A stretch of 64,000 bases of DNA. Source: Methanobacteriota archaeon (GTDB taxonomy: Archaea; Halobacteriota; Methanosarcinia; Methanosarcinales; Methanosarcinaceae). The translations under genes and the position numbers were made by a program. Numbering within the stretch: the stretch's first letter is position 1; every line of letters begins with the position of its first letter. Positions 36,443 to 46,310 of this stretch are shown here, in pieces. The stretch spans positions 1 to 64,000 of the forward strand of contig JAEWQJ010000022.1 of assembly GCA_023399215.1 (NCBI GenBank). Direction: 5' to 3'. The notes beneath the pieces are model-generated. The model worked only from the letters and a program-made list of their open reading frames with translations, did no database searches and was not told the DNA's origin.

Positions 36443-37525
36443 ATGCGGCTTTTGGAGAGACTCTGGGGGCAAAAACCCTCGCGAAAATCCGATAAGAAGA
36501 AAAATGGCACATCTAACTATCCCTATGCCGTAACCCGCATCCGTGCTATGAAGAGCAAACTGCTCCCTAAAGAAACATATCCCCGGCTCCTTAACATGGG
36601 GATTGATGGGATTACCCGCTTTATCCAAGAGTCTGAATACAAAAACGACGTTAACGAACTGGCAATGAAATACAGTGGTGGCGATCTAGCAGAACATGCA
36701 TTGAACAGAAATCTTGCGCTCACCTATGATAAGTTGGTAAGAATCACCTCAGGAGAATTGAATTACCTGGTTGTCGCATATCTCAAAAGATACGACATCT
36801 GGAACATAAAAACACTTCTCCGTGGTAAAATCTACAATGCATCTGCTGAAGATATCATGGAATCTCTGATTTCTGCCGGGGAGTTTACCTATACTTCAAT
36901 GTCAGAACTTGCAGCCAAGGCTACATATCAAGAAATAATTGAAGCCCTGAAATACTCTGAGTACTACCCCCTGCTGCAGAAGTTTGACGAAACTAACTTG
37001 GCATACATAGAGAACGAACTTGACAAAATGTATTATACAGGCTTGTTTGGAGCAATAGGGAAACCAAGATCTAAGGACCGCAAGCTCTTTCTTAAAGTTG
37101 TCAGATTGGAAGTAGACGTCAAGAATTTAATAAATCTTTTCAGACTGAAAAAAGCAGGAGTTATGCAGCTTGATGAAATCATGCCTCTCATGATTGAAGG
37201 CGGTCTTGAGTTAAAACCCGAGAAACTGGCGACTCTCCCATATGACGAGTTTGTCAATGAGCTTCAAAGAACTCAGTACTGGGACGTAATTTCAGGCGTT
37301 ACGAGTTCAGATATGACTTCTTTGACCACTCTTGAAAGCAGGCTCACAAGATATTATCTTGAATCTTCAACCATTCTCTCGCACGTATCCCCGATCTCAG
37401 TTGCACCTATTCTGGATTATATCATTCATAAACATAATGAGGCTACTAATCTCCGGATCATCTTCAGGGGTAAGGAGACTGGCCTCAGTGATGAGTTAAT
37501 CAAAGACCAGTTGGTGGTTATATAA
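36443..37525 (+). CDS. ahaC: A-type ATP synthase subunit C
   Basis: A 360-residue funnel-shaped helical subunit (V-type d/C family) linking the proteolipid ring to the central stalk. Recognisable segments are YAVTRIRAMKSKLLP near the start, YLVVAYLKRYDIWNIKTLLR, and LINLFRLKK. The last bases of the stop overlap the ahaF start (TAATG). Length is usual for the family. The basic N-terminal ~25 residues are variable. Confidence 0.93.
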   Translation: MRLLERLWGQKPSRKSDKKKNGTSNYPYAVTRIRAMKSKLLPKETYPRLLNMGIDGITRFIQESEYKNDVNELAMKYSGGDLAEHALNRNLALTYDKLVRITSGELNYLVVAYLKRYDIWNIKTLLRGKIYNASAEDIMESLISAGEFTYTSMSELAAKATYQEIIEALKYSEYYPLLQKFDETNLAYIENELDKMYYTGLFGAIGKPRSKDRKLFLKVVRLEVDVKNLINLFRLKKAGVMQLDEIMPLMIEGGLELKPEKLATLPYDEFVNELQRTQYWDVISGVTSSDMTSLTTLESRLTRYYLESSTILSHVSPISVAPILDYIIHKHNEATNLRIIFRGKETGLSDELIKDQLVVI

Positions 37526-37827
37526 TGGAATTAGCGGTGATCGGAAAGAGCGAATTTGTTACAGGATTCAGACTAGCTGGTATCAGGAAGGTTTATGAAA
37601 CCGCAGATATCGCAGCCACTGAGTCCGTTGTAAAATCTGTGCTTGAAGACAAAAGTGTCGGGATTCTTGTAATGCATAATGATGACATTGGTAATCTGCC
37701 GGAAATTCTAAGGAATAACTTGAATGAGTCTGTCCAGCCTACAGTAGTAGCCCTGGGAGGCAGTGGATCAGGCTCAAATCTAAGAGATAAGATAAAACAA
37801 GCGGTAGGTGTTGATCTGTGGAAGTAA
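37525..37827 (+). CDS. ahaF: A-type ATP synthase subunit F
   Basis: A 100-residue central stalk subunit (NtpG/F family): MELAVIGKSEFVTGFRLAGI opening, VGILVMHNDDIGNLP and a VDLW-type end. Its start overlaps the ahaC stop and its stop overlaps the ahaA start, so translation is coupled on both sides. Confidence 0.95.
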   Translation: MELAVIGKSEFVTGFRLAGIRKVYETADIAATESVVKSVLEDKSVGILVMHNDDIGNLPEILRNNLNESVQPTVVALGGSGSGSNLRDKIKQAVGVDLWK

Positions 37828-39554
37828 AAGGTGAAATTTATCGTGTGTCTGGGCCTGTCGTCACCGCCATCGGCTTGCAGGCAAAAATGTATGACCTGGT
37901 CAAAGTCGGTAATGAAGGTTTAATGGGTGAAGTCATTCAGATATTAGGGCCCAAGACCATCATCCAGGTATATGAAGAGACCGCAGGTATCAAGCCAGGG
38001 GAACCCTGTGTATCTACAGGGTCTTCTCTGTCCGTAGAACTTGGTCCGGGTCTTCTTTCCAGTATTTATGATGGGGTTCAAAGGCCTCTGCATGTTCTGC
38101 TCGAAAGGACAGGCGGTTTCATTGGTAGAGGTGTCACTGCAGATGGGCTTGACCACAAGAAACTCTGGGATTTCAAACCCATTGTCAAGAAGGGCGATTC
38201 CGTAAAAGGTGGAGACGTAATTGGTATTGTACAGGAAACCGTGAATATTGAACATAAGGTCATGGTGCCTCCTGATGTCTCAGGTACAATTTCCGACATA
38301 AAGAGCGGAAACTTTACGGTAGTAGACACAATCTGTACTCTGAATGATGGGACAGAATTGCAGATGATGCAGAAGTGGCCTGTTCGAAGACCCAGACCTG
38401 TGAAGGCAAAACTTACCCCAACCAGGCCTCTGGTTACAGGAATGAGAATCCTTGATGGGCTTTTCCCTGTGGCAAAAGGCGGAACAGCTGCAATCCCCGG
38501 ACCTTTCGGATCGGGAAAGACTGTTACTCAGCAGTCGCTTGCAAAATGGAGTGATACCGAAATTGTGGTCTACATTGGTTGTGGTGAGCGCGGAAACGAA
38601 ATGGCAGATGTTCTGAGCGAATTCCCTGAACTCGAAGACCCGCAGACTGGGCGCCCACTTATGGAGCGTACTGTTCTTATCGCTAATACTTCAAACATGC
38701 CTGTGGCTGCAAGAGAAGCATCCGTGTATACCGGAATCACTATTGCAGAATACTACCGTGACATGGGATTAGACGTATCCCTTATGGCAGACTCCACCTC
38801 AAGGTGGGCTGAAGCCATGAGAGAAATCTCCTCCCGTCTGGAAGAAATGCCTGGTGAAGAAGGTTATCCTGCATACCTGTCTGCAAGGCTTGCTGAATTC
38901 TACGAGCGTTCCGGGGTTGCGGAAAGTCTTTGTGGTGAGACCGGTTCCATTACTGTTATTGGAGCAGTATCTCCACCTGGCGGTGACTTCTCAGAGCCTG
39001 TTACACAGAATACTCTGCGTATCGTAAAAGTGTTCTGGGCTCTCGATGCCAAGCTTTCTCAGAGGCGTCACTTCCCGGCCATCAACTGGCTGAACAGTTA
39101 CAGTCTGTACAAGGACAGTCTTACCGGCTGGTTTGAAGAGAACGTGGCCCCTGATTTTGTGGCTTTGAGAGAAAGAGCAATGGAAATGCTCCAGACAGAA
39201 TCTGAACTGCAGGAAATCGTGCAGCTTGTAGGTTCCGATGCTCTGCCAGACGACCAGCAGCTTCTGCTTGAAATCACCCGTATGCTCAGGGAAATTTTCC
39301 TGCAGCAGAATGCATTCCACCCAATAGATGCATACAGCCCGTTCGATCAGCAGTACAAGATCCTTAAGGCAATCATGAAATGGGGAGACTCTGCGATGGA
39401 TGCCTTGAAATCAGGTGTTCCTGTGCCTGAAATTCTCAAGCTTGAATCCAAAAATGTGCTTGCTAAGGTCAAGTATGAAGAGAAGTTTGATGAGTCTCTG
39501 AACGCTGTCCTGACACAGATGGATAAAGAGTTTGCATCCCTGAGAGGTAGGTAA
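37818..39554 (+). CDS. ahaA: A-type ATP synthase catalytic subunit A
   Basis: A 578-residue catalytic nucleotide-binding subunit. The P-loop is GPFGSGKT near residue 234, the Walker B region is YYRDMGLDVSLMADSTSRWAE and the family-specific non-homologous insertion (residues ~115-190, EHKVMVPPDVSGTI region) is present. The start is GTG, inside the end of ahaF (ten-base overlap). Together with subunit B it forms the hexameric head. Confidence 0.97.
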   Translation: MEVKGEIYRVSGPVVTAIGLQAKMYDLVKVGNEGLMGEVIQILGPKTIIQVYEETAGIKPGEPCVSTGSSLSVELGPGLLSSIYDGVQRPLHVLLERTGGFIGRGVTADGLDHKKLWDFKPIVKKGDSVKGGDVIGIVQETVNIEHKVMVPPDVSGTISDIKSGNFTVVDTICTLNDGTELQMMQKWPVRRPRPVKAKLTPTRPLVTGMRILDGLFPVAKGGTAAIPGPFGSGKTVTQQSLAKWSDTEIVVYIGCGERGNEMADVLSEFPELEDPQTGRPLMERTVLIANTSNMPVAAREASVYTGITIAEYYRDMGLDVSLMADSTSRWAEAMREISSRLEEMPGEEGYPAYLSARLAEFYERSGVAESLCGETGSITVIGAVSPPGGDFSEPVTQNTLRIVKVFWALDAKLSQRRHFPAINWLNSYSLYKDSLTGWFEENVAPDFVALRERAMEMLQTESELQEIVQLVGSDALPDDQQLLLEITRMLREIFLQQNAFHPIDAYSPFDQQYKILKAIMKWGDSAMDALKSGVPVPEILKLESKNVLAKVKYEEKFDESLNAVLTQMDKEFASLRGR

Positions 39555-39556
39555 AT

Positions 39557-40939
39557 ATGGTAAAAGAGTATAAGACAATCACTCAGATTGCAGGACCGCT
39601 TGTCTTTGTTGAAAAAACAGAGCCTGTAGGCTATAAAGAAATTGTTACTATCAACATGCCTGACGGGACCACCCGCAGAGGCGAGGTGCTGGACTCATCT
39701 TCAGACATAGTGGTTATCCAGATTTTTGAAGGTACTACTGGTCTGGACAAGGAATGCGGTGTAGTCTTCACAGGGGAAACCCTGAAGCTCCCTGCATCCA
39801 TTGACCTTCTCGGAAGGATCCTTTCAGGTTCAGGAGAACCACTTGACGGTGGGCCCAGGATTGTGCCTGACCAGCTTCTGGACATCAACGGAGCTGCTAT
39901 GAACCCATATGCCAGGCTGCCTCCAAAGGATTTCATCCAGACAGGTATCTCCACAATAGATGGAACAAATACCCTTGTTCGTGGACAGAAATTGCCTATT
40001 TTCTCAGCTTCAGGTCTCCCACACAACGAAATTGCTCTGCAGATCGCAAGGCAGGCTGCTGTGCCAGGATCTGAATCTGCTTTCGCAGTAGTTTTTGCAG
40101 CAATGGGTATTACCAATGAAGAAGCTCAGTACTTCATGAGCGACTTCGAAAAGACCGGGGCTCTTGAAAGGGCTGTTGTGTTCCTTAATCTTGCAGATGA
40201 CCCTGCTGTCGAACGTATAGTCACTCCACGTATGGCTTTGACTGCAGCTGAATATCTCGCATATGAACACGGCATGCACGTACTTGTCATTCTGACCGAC
40301 ATTACCAACTATGCAGAAGCTCTTCGTCAGATGGGTGCCGCTCGTAACGAAATCCCTGGTCGTCGTGGGTATCCTGGTTACATGTACACTGACCTTGCAA
40401 CTCTCTATGAGCGCGCAGGTATTGTAAAGGGCGCAAAGGGATCAGTTACCCAGATTCCGATTCTTTCTATGCCTGGTGACGATATTACCCACCCGATTCC
40501 TGACCTGTCCGGGTATATTACCGAAGGGCAGATTGTGGTTTCAAGAGAACTGCATAGGAAAGGTATCTACCCGCCAATTAATGTGCTGCCATCCCTGTCA
40601 AGGCTGATGAACTCCGGTATAGGAGCAGGCAAGACAAGGGAAGACCACAAGGCAGTTTCTGACCAGATGTATGCAGGTTATGCAGAAGGGCGTGACCTGA
40701 GAGGTCTCGTGGCTATCGTCGGTAAAGAAGCTCTGTCTGAGAGAGACGTCAAGTTCCTTGAGTTTGCTGACCTTTTCGAACAGCAGTTCGTTACACAGGG
40801 CAGAAACGAAAACAGGACAATTGCAGACACTCTGGACATTGGATGGAAGATCCTTGCACACCTGCCTGAAAACCAGCTGGGTAGGATTGACAACAAATAC
40901 ATCCAGAAATACCATCCTGCACACAGAAAGGGTCAGTGA
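39557..40939 (+). CDS. ahaB: A-type ATP synthase regulatory subunit B
   Basis: A 460-residue non-catalytic head subunit. It carries the A/B-family fold but, as expected, lacks the catalytic P-loop; the equivalent segment reads IFSASGLPHNEIALQIARQA. Other marks are HVLVILTDITNYAEALRQM, REIPGRRGYPGYMY-like NEIPGRRGYPGYMYTDLAT and IPILSMPGDDITHPIPDLSG. Two bases separate it from ahaA. Confidence 0.97.
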   Translation: MVKEYKTITQIAGPLVFVEKTEPVGYKEIVTINMPDGTTRRGEVLDSSSDIVVIQIFEGTTGLDKECGVVFTGETLKLPASIDLLGRILSGSGEPLDGGPRIVPDQLLDINGAAMNPYARLPPKDFIQTGISTIDGTNTLVRGQKLPIFSASGLPHNEIALQIARQAAVPGSESAFAVVFAAMGITNEEAQYFMSDFEKTGALERAVVFLNLADDPAVERIVTPRMALTAAEYLAYEHGMHVLVILTDITNYAEALRQMGAARNEIPGRRGYPGYMYTDLATLYERAGIVKGAKGSVTQIPILSMPGDDITHPIPDLSGYITEGQIVVSRELHRKGIYPPINVLPSLSRLMNSGIGAGKTREDHKAVSDQMYAGYAEGRDLRGLVAIVGKEALSERDVKFLEFADLFEQQFVTQGRNENRTIADTLDIGWKILAHLPENQLGRIDNKYIQKYHPAHRKGQ

Positions 40940-40944
40940 TTACC

Positions 40945-41568
40945 ATGGCTCAAGACGTAAAACCAACTCGGTCGGAGCTGATTGAGCTCAAGAAAAAAAT
41001 CAAGCTCTCTGAAAGTGGGCACAAGCTCCTTAAGATGAAGAGAGATGGTCTTATTCTTGAGTTCTTTAAGATTCTTAACGAGGCAAGGAACGTCAGAACC
41101 GAACTGGACGCTGCCTATCTAAACGCTGCAGAAAAAATCAATCTTGCCTCTGCTGTAAACGGAATGGTTACAGTCAAGTCAACTGCCTTTACAGCAAAGG
41201 AATCTCCAGAAATTCAGCTTTCAGGACACAACATCATGGGTGTTGTGGTGCCACAAATCAGCTCTACAGGTGTCCACAAATCTCTTGTTGAGAGAGGTTA
41301 CGGTATTGTTGGGACAAATTCGTATATTGATGAGTCCGCAGATGCCTATGAGATCCTGGTAGAAAAGATTATCACGGCAGCAGAGCTGGAAACAACGATG
41401 AAAAGACTTCTTGATGAAATCGAGAAGACCAAGAGGCGTGTAAACGCTCTTGAATTCAAAGTTATTCCGGACCTCATTGCAACCATGAAGTACATTCGTT
41501 TTACCCTCGAAGAGATGGAAAGAGAAGGTACTTCCAGGCTGAAGAGAGTCAAGGAGAGAATGAAATAA
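40945..41568 (+). CDS. ahaD: A-type ATP synthase subunit D
   Basis: A 207-residue central rotor stalk subunit with two long antiparallel helices: VKPTRSELIELKKKIKLSES at the N-terminus and RRVNALEFKVIPDLIATMKY near the C-terminus, the latter a family hallmark. ATG 40945 is chosen over a GTG at 40936. It starts five bases after the ahaB stop. Confidence 0.95.
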   Translation: MAQDVKPTRSELIELKKKIKLSESGHKLLKMKRDGLILEFFKILNEARNVRTELDAAYLNAAEKINLASAVNGMVTVKSTAFTAKESPEIQLSGHNIMGVVVPQISSTGVHKSLVERGYGIVGTNSYIDESADAYEILVEKIITAAELETTMKRLLDEIEKTKRRVNALEFKVIPDLIATMKYIRFTLEEMEREGTSRLKRVKERMK

Positions 41569-41584
41569 TCAAGCTTGATTTGAA

Positions 41585-41749
41585 ATGACTGCGTGTGACG
41601 ATCAACCAAATTTGGTTGAAAGAGCAGTATTTAAGTTAGGTGAACCCAAAAACCAGGCCCGCCTGTTGCAGGTGGCCTGGAGGATTTCCCTTTTGATGAT
41701 GATTTTGGGGTTCATCATTATGATACGAACAATTTCTCCATATATGTGA
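41585..41749 (+). CDS. ahaG: A-type ATP synthase subunit G (54 residues)
   Basis: A short gene 16 bases after ahaD. It encodes an N-terminal polar segment (MTACDDQPNLVERAVFKLGE) with PKNQARLLQVAWR, then one membrane helix (ISLLMMILGFIIMIRTI) and SPYM before TGA. AhaG is known as the last, tiny gene of the Methanosarcina aha operon; its role is uncertain. The ribosome binding site is weak. Identity rests on position, size and composition together with recall of the family. Confidence 0.8.
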   Translation: MTACDDQPNLVERAVFKLGEPKNQARLLQVAWRISLLMMILGFIIMIRTISPYM

Positions 41750-42027
41750 GATGAATTCAGGATCAGAATTATCCTGAATTCAGCCACAGATTTTTGCTTC
41801 AATCTGGATTTATTTCAGTTCAATGTATAATTTTTATGTTTATCTTAAAAAATGGTATCGATTACCCTGGTCTTACTGAATTGAAATCTGTACTTTTCTG
41901 TGCTTGCAATCTGTACTTTTCTTGCTGACAATCTGTATATTTGAAGTTTGAATCTATTTACGATGCTGCCAGGTACTTTTATTATTTAGAAAGCTATTTT
42001 AACGACAAACAGTAATCTCTACTTTAT
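41750..42027. terminator. End of the aha operon
   Basis: Within the first 40 bases CTGAATTCAGGATCAGAATTATCCTGAATTCAG-like inverted sequence (TGAATTCAGGAT at 41751-41762 and ATCCTGAATTCA at 41771-41782) forms a perfect 12-bp stem with an eight-base loop, a good transcript end. The rest is the AT-rich promoter side of hypF with three copies of a CTTTTCTxxxTxxCAATCTGTA phrase around 41890-41940. Confidence 0.65.
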
Positions 42028-44331
42028 ATGCAAAACGAAGCAAGGCTTCTTCATATTACCGGTACTGTTCAAGGGGTAGGTTTTCGCCCTTTTATATATC
42101 AGCTTGCAAAAGTCCACGGGCTTTTCGGATATGTGAAAAATCTTGGAAACTATGTGGAAATTCTTATAGAGGGAAATAAGGAAAGCCTTGATAATTTCAT
42201 TAAAGAACTCCCTGAAAAGAAGCCTCCTCTGGCCAAAGTTAAGGAAATCAAAACAAAAAATGTCCCGTTTTTTGGGTATTCTAAATTTATTATCGTGCCC
42301 AGCGAATCAGGAGTTTTCGAAAATTCCATAATTCCTCCTGATACGGCTATTTGCGAACAGTGCAGGTCTGAGATTTTTGATCCTTCTTCCAGGTATTTCC
42401 ATTATCCTTTTACGGTCTGCACAAACTGCGGGCCCAGATATACAACCGTCCGAACCCTTCCTTATGACCGGGAAAATACCACTATGGTGGATTTTCCTCT
42501 TTGCCCGGAATGTGAAATTGAATATACTGATCCTCTCAACCGGAGATATCATGCCCAGCCTGTCTGCTGTCCAAATTGCGGGCCAGAAATCTGGCTTTCG
42601 GACGCCGAAGGAAATATCCTGTTAAAGGGTTATGAAGCAATTGCACATGCTTCGGATCTCCTTCAACAGGGCTCAATTCTTGCTATAAAAGGATTTGGGG
42701 GGTTTCATATAGCTTGCAATGCGCGGAAAGAGGACCCTGTAAATGAGCTTCGGAGACGGTTAAAGCGCCCGGAACAACCTTTTGCGGTCATGGCAAAAAA
42801 TGCCGCCGTTGTGGAAACCTTTGCAGAACTTGAAGGTGCAGGCAGGGAATATCTAACTTCTTACCGCCGGCCTATTACTGTGCTTCCCAGGTCAAAAGAA
42901 TCCAGCCTGGCAGAATCGGTTACTTCTGGCCTGCACAATATAGGGGTTATGCTTCCCTATACAGGCACACAGAATCTGCTTTTTGACTGCGTACCTGATG
43001 CAGTATATGTTATGACCTCAGCAAACCTTCCGGGAAGGCCCATGGTTGTTGAGAATAAAAAGGCGCTTGAGAAACTTAAAGAGATTGTCGATTATTACCT
43101 GCTGCACAACAGGGTTATTGCAAACCGAAATGATGATACGGTTATAAGAATTGTGAATGGAAAAGCGGCATTTATTCGTCGTTCCCGAGGTTTTGTACCT
43201 GAGCCCGTAGAGCTGCCTTTCGAAGTCAAGGCTTCTATAGGCGTGGGGGCTGAAATGAATTCAACGGTTACTGTGGCAAAAGGAAAGCTTGCCTATGTTT
43301 CTCAGTATATAGGAAATACCAGTCATGTAGAAACCTTCAGGTACCACTCCGAGGTTGTCAGGCACCTAATTCAACTTACCGGAATCGAGCCCCTTTACTG
43401 GGGCTGTGACTTGCACCCTTCATTTAACACAACACGTTTTGCGCTAAAGATGGGAGGAGACGATACTCTTCAGGTTCAGCATCATCACGCTCACATGCTA
43501 GCGCTTATGGCTGATAACTCTCTCCCCCTGGATTCTCGAATTCTCGGAATCGCCCTTGACGGCGTAGGATATGGCACTGATGGTACAGTATGGGGAGGGG
43601 AACTCTTTGAATCCTCTTACTTTGGATACGAACGTATCGGGCACTTGCTCCCCCAGCCGATGCCAGGTGGAGACCTTGCATCGAGGATACCTTCAAGAAT
43701 GGTTTTGGGGATTCTTTTTGAGAAACTTGGGAGAGCAGAATTGGAAAAACTTCCCCTTTCTTTTCCGAAAGGAGCTATGGAGTTTTCAACTGTGATGAAA
43801 CAGCTTGAAACCGGGGTAAATGTTGCTCGAAGTAGCAGTACAGGACGAGTACTGGATGCAGCAGCTGCCCTGCTCGGGATCTGCAAGATGAGAACCTATG
43901 ACGGGGAGCCGTCAATGAAACTCGAATCTGCCGCAACAAAGAGTACTCACGCTGTAGATCTCCCTATCATTTTCAAGAATGATAAAGACTCTGGAGTTCC
44001 TTTACTTGACACCACCGAGCTTCTTCTGGGGGCATATGAGCTTTCCGGAAAGTATTCTCCTGCTGATCTTGCTTTTGCGGTTGAGGAAAGCTTTGCGACG
44101 GGAATTTCAGAACTTGCCATCTCTCTTGCCGCAAAACGAGGGCTTGAAAAGATAGGGCTTAGTGGAGGAGTTGCCTATAACAACCACATCACTTCGTGCA
44201 TTGCAAGAACTGTTACAGAGGCGGGGTTTGAATTCCTGACCCACCGCCAGATTCCCTGCGGAGACGGATGTATTTCATTCGGGCAAGCTCTTGCGGCAGG
44301 GTTGAGCATAAAACCTGAGAATAAGTTTTAA
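42028..44331 (+). CDS. hypF: Carbamoyltransferase HypF (hydrogenase maturation)
   Basis: A 767-residue enzyme that converts carbamoyl phosphate to the cyanide ligands of [NiFe] hydrogenase via HypE. Domains in order: acylphosphatase (residues 5-90, GTVQGVGFRPFIYQLA), double zinc finger (CEQC ... CTNCGPRYT ... CPEC ... CCPNCGPEIW, about 110-190), YrdC-like (200-390, IKGFGGFHIACNA and MTSANLPGRPM), and Kae1-like (400-760, with metal motif VQHHHAHMLALM and the final GLSGGVAYNNHI). Length and domains are complete. No other hyp or hydrogenase gene is adjacent. Confidence 0.96.
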   Translation: MQNEARLLHITGTVQGVGFRPFIYQLAKVHGLFGYVKNLGNYVEILIEGNKESLDNFIKELPEKKPPLAKVKEIKTKNVPFFGYSKFIIVPSESGVFENSIIPPDTAICEQCRSEIFDPSSRYFHYPFTVCTNCGPRYTTVRTLPYDRENTTMVDFPLCPECEIEYTDPLNRRYHAQPVCCPNCGPEIWLSDAEGNILLKGYEAIAHASDLLQQGSILAIKGFGGFHIACNARKEDPVNELRRRLKRPEQPFAVMAKNAAVVETFAELEGAGREYLTSYRRPITVLPRSKESSLAESVTSGLHNIGVMLPYTGTQNLLFDCVPDAVYVMTSANLPGRPMVVENKKALEKLKEIVDYYLLHNRVIANRNDDTVIRIVNGKAAFIRRSRGFVPEPVELPFEVKASIGVGAEMNSTVTVAKGKLAYVSQYIGNTSHVETFRYHSEVVRHLIQLTGIEPLYWGCDLHPSFNTTRFALKMGGDDTLQVQHHHAHMLALMADNSLPLDSRILGIALDGVGYGTDGTVWGGELFESSYFGYERIGHLLPQPMPGGDLASRIPSRMVLGILFEKLGRAELEKLPLSFPKGAMEFSTVMKQLETGVNVARSSSTGRVLDAAAALLGICKMRTYDGEPSMKLESAATKSTHAVDLPIIFKNDKDSGVPLLDTTELLLGAYELSGKYSPADLAFAVEESFATGISELAISLAAKRGLEKIGLSGGVAYNNHITSCIARTVTEAGFEFLTHRQIPCGDGCISFGQALAAGLSIKPENKF

Positions 44332-44569
44332 AAACTTTTCTGCCCGCTTAAAAACTTTTCTGTTAGTTGGACATGCGATTTTTTAGTAAATACGTTTATA
44401 ATTATTCTTTGAGGTTTAGATTTGGTACAGTTTCAGCATCCCCCTGCGTCTCTAATCTTTTTCAGAAAGGTTTGTGAATTCATAGTTTTATTGTACTGAA
44501 ATTTGATTAGAAAGACTAAAATACAAAATTAAATAAATGATACATACTTAGATAGAAAAGGGAGCATAA

Positions 44570-45025
44570 ATGGGGCTAGGTAGTGTACGTATCAGAGTCG
44601 TAACAAGCAGGGATGAGATTTCTAGCCTGGAGGCAGAGGAGAAAGCAGTACATCTTGCTTTTAGACCTTCGGATCGAGATCTCTTTAGTCTGGTCAAGAC
44701 ATGTCCTGAGATTGAGTTACTTCAACTTCCCGCATCTTCCTACGAAGGACTCTCTAAATTTATCAAGATGTACCTCGCTTCTTCAGGTATTCATCTGGTA
44801 AAAGGAGATGTAAGCGGGCACTGGCATGATCTTAACAATTACTTTGTAATACCCGCTTACGTGCTTGAAAAAATAAACGAACTTAAAGTACAGGGAAGAA
44901 CCGAAGAAGAAATAATATGTGAAATTACACATATAAGAAAAATTAGTCCTGATATGATTCTTCACTTACTTCACAGCTCTTTTCTGACATCAGGCCCGGA
45001 GCGGCCGCGAATGAACAAGATTTAA
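44570..45025 (+). CDS. DUF1699 protein
   Basis: A 151-residue protein of a family I know as DUF1699, seen mainly in methanogens, with no assigned function. The opening RIRVVTSRDEISSL, the stretch KAVHLAFRPSDRDLFSLVK and LPASSYEGLSKFIKMYLASS with GDVSGH are shared with the second copy at 52878-53285. The C-terminal third (IPAYVLEKINELKVQGRTEE) resembles a helix-turn-helix region, so DNA binding is possible. ATG follows AAGGGAGC. Confidence 0.7.
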   Translation: MGLGSVRIRVVTSRDEISSLEAEEKAVHLAFRPSDRDLFSLVKTCPEIELLQLPASSYEGLSKFIKMYLASSGIHLVKGDVSGHWHDLNNYFVIPAYVLEKINELKVQGRTEEEIICEITHIRKISPDMILHLLHSSFLTSGPERPRMNKI

Positions 45026-45056
45026 ATAGAAGAATTCTGGCTTTTTTCAGTTGGGT

Positions 45057-46310
45057 TTACAGGCGCTTCCACCACTTTTTTGAGGCTTTCTGTTCTTCTA
45101 TCTGTCGTAACCCCTCAGATGCCAGTTTTTGCTGCATTTTATATTTCCGATTTTCCTCACTAACCCTCGAAAAAGCTTCCTCTTTACTTGCGAGAGTTCC
45201 TTTTAACTGTTTTATAAATTCTTCTTTTTCTCGAAGCTGAACTGCCAGTTTTTCTTCTCCTTCAAAAGCTGAGAGCTGCTTCTCAAGTGTTGTTACTTTT
45301 TCTTCGGCTGTGGTAAGCATAGTTTCCAGAGTGTTTATTTTTCTTTCTTTTAAGGTAAGCTTTTCTTCAATTTTTGTCATCTCCTCAACCCTTGTAATAA
45401 CCTCTTCAGCCAGGGTCTTAAGATCTTTATCTTTCATGGAAATACTTTCCTCAAACTCTTCTATCTCTCTTTCTTTTGCTGAAAGTTCCTCTGTAAGGAT
45501 CTTTATTTTTTCCACTTTTTCACTGAGTTCCTCGGTAAGATCCTTAATCCCGTCTTCTGTTTCTATGATTCTGGACTCAAGGAGTTGGGCTTCGTCACTT
45601 TTTTCCGTAAACTTTTCCTGAAAGGCTTGCAATTTCGAATCGTTCTCAAGGAGAGTTTTTTCACGTGCTCCAAGTTCTGTTTTTAGCCTTTTGATTTCTT
45701 CTTCTCTGCCTGCAGCCTGTTGGTCAAGTTCTTTTATCTTCTGGATTTTTTCCTCAAGCTCAACTTCCAGTTTTCTTATTTCTGTCAACTTGCTGTCAGA
45801 CTGGCTATAAACAGAATCCATTGCTGAGCCTTCTTTATTCTCTTCAACGGTAAAAGCCGGAGAAGTTTCGTTTTTACTTTCAGAAGTATGCAGTTCTTTT
45901 CCCTCAGAAAGGAGCCCGATCTGCCCCCGGGTGTTTTCACAAATTTCAGCCCAGGCAAGGACGGAAGCTACAGGAGTAACTCTCTTAAGTACGGGATCCC
46001 CGATCTTGCAGCCGTAAACTTTACTGGCAATATAACCTTCCAGGGTATCAAAGCCAAGATTTGGATCTCCCAATCTCGAGTTTGTCGCATTTCCTTTCTT
46101 TACCTTCCCGCCATGTTCCTTTATACAACTGACAGCTTCGGTAAAGATTTCCCAGGGGAGAAATGGTTCTTTTTTCAGGTTGTCAACATAGACTCCATCC
46201 ATTTCGGATCGGGCTTCAAAAAATTTTTTCCCGCTCATCAGCGGAATCTTTGCCGGATTTCCTTTCTTATCGAATTGACTCTTTATTTTTGAGATAACAG
46301 GATCTTCCAT
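45057..46310 (-). CDS. Coiled-coil protein
   Basis: A 417-residue protein. Residues 1-140 form a distinct globular region (FFEARSEMDGVYVDNLKKEP, then VLKRVTPVASVLAWAEICEN); residues ~175-410 are a continuous heptad-repeat coiled coil (for example LTEELSEKVEKIKILTEELS) ending in a basic, tryptophan-rich tail (KKWWKRL). No signal peptide or membrane helix. It may act as a scaffold or chromosome-associated protein. ATG follows GAAGAGG. Not recognised beyond the coiled coil. Confidence 0.7.
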   Translation of the reverse strand: MEDPVISKIKSQFDKKGNPAKIPLMSGKKFFEARSEMDGVYVDNLKKEPFLPWEIFTEAVSCIKEHGGKVKKGNATNSRLGDPNLGFDTLEGYIASKVYGCKIGDPVLKRVTPVASVLAWAEICENTRGQIGLLSEGKELHTSESKNETSPAFTVEENKEGSAMDSVYSQSDSKLTEIRKLEVELEEKIQKIKELDQQAAGREEEIKRLKTELGAREKTLLENDSKLQAFQEKFTEKSDEAQLLESRIIETEDGIKDLTEELSEKVEKIKILTEELSAKEREIEEFEESISMKDKDLKTLAEEVITRVEEMTKIEEKLTLKERKINTLETMLTTAEEKVTTLEKQLSAFEGEEKLAVQLREKEEFIKQLKGTLASKEEAFSRVSEENRKYKMQQKLASEGLRQIEEQKASKKWWKRL

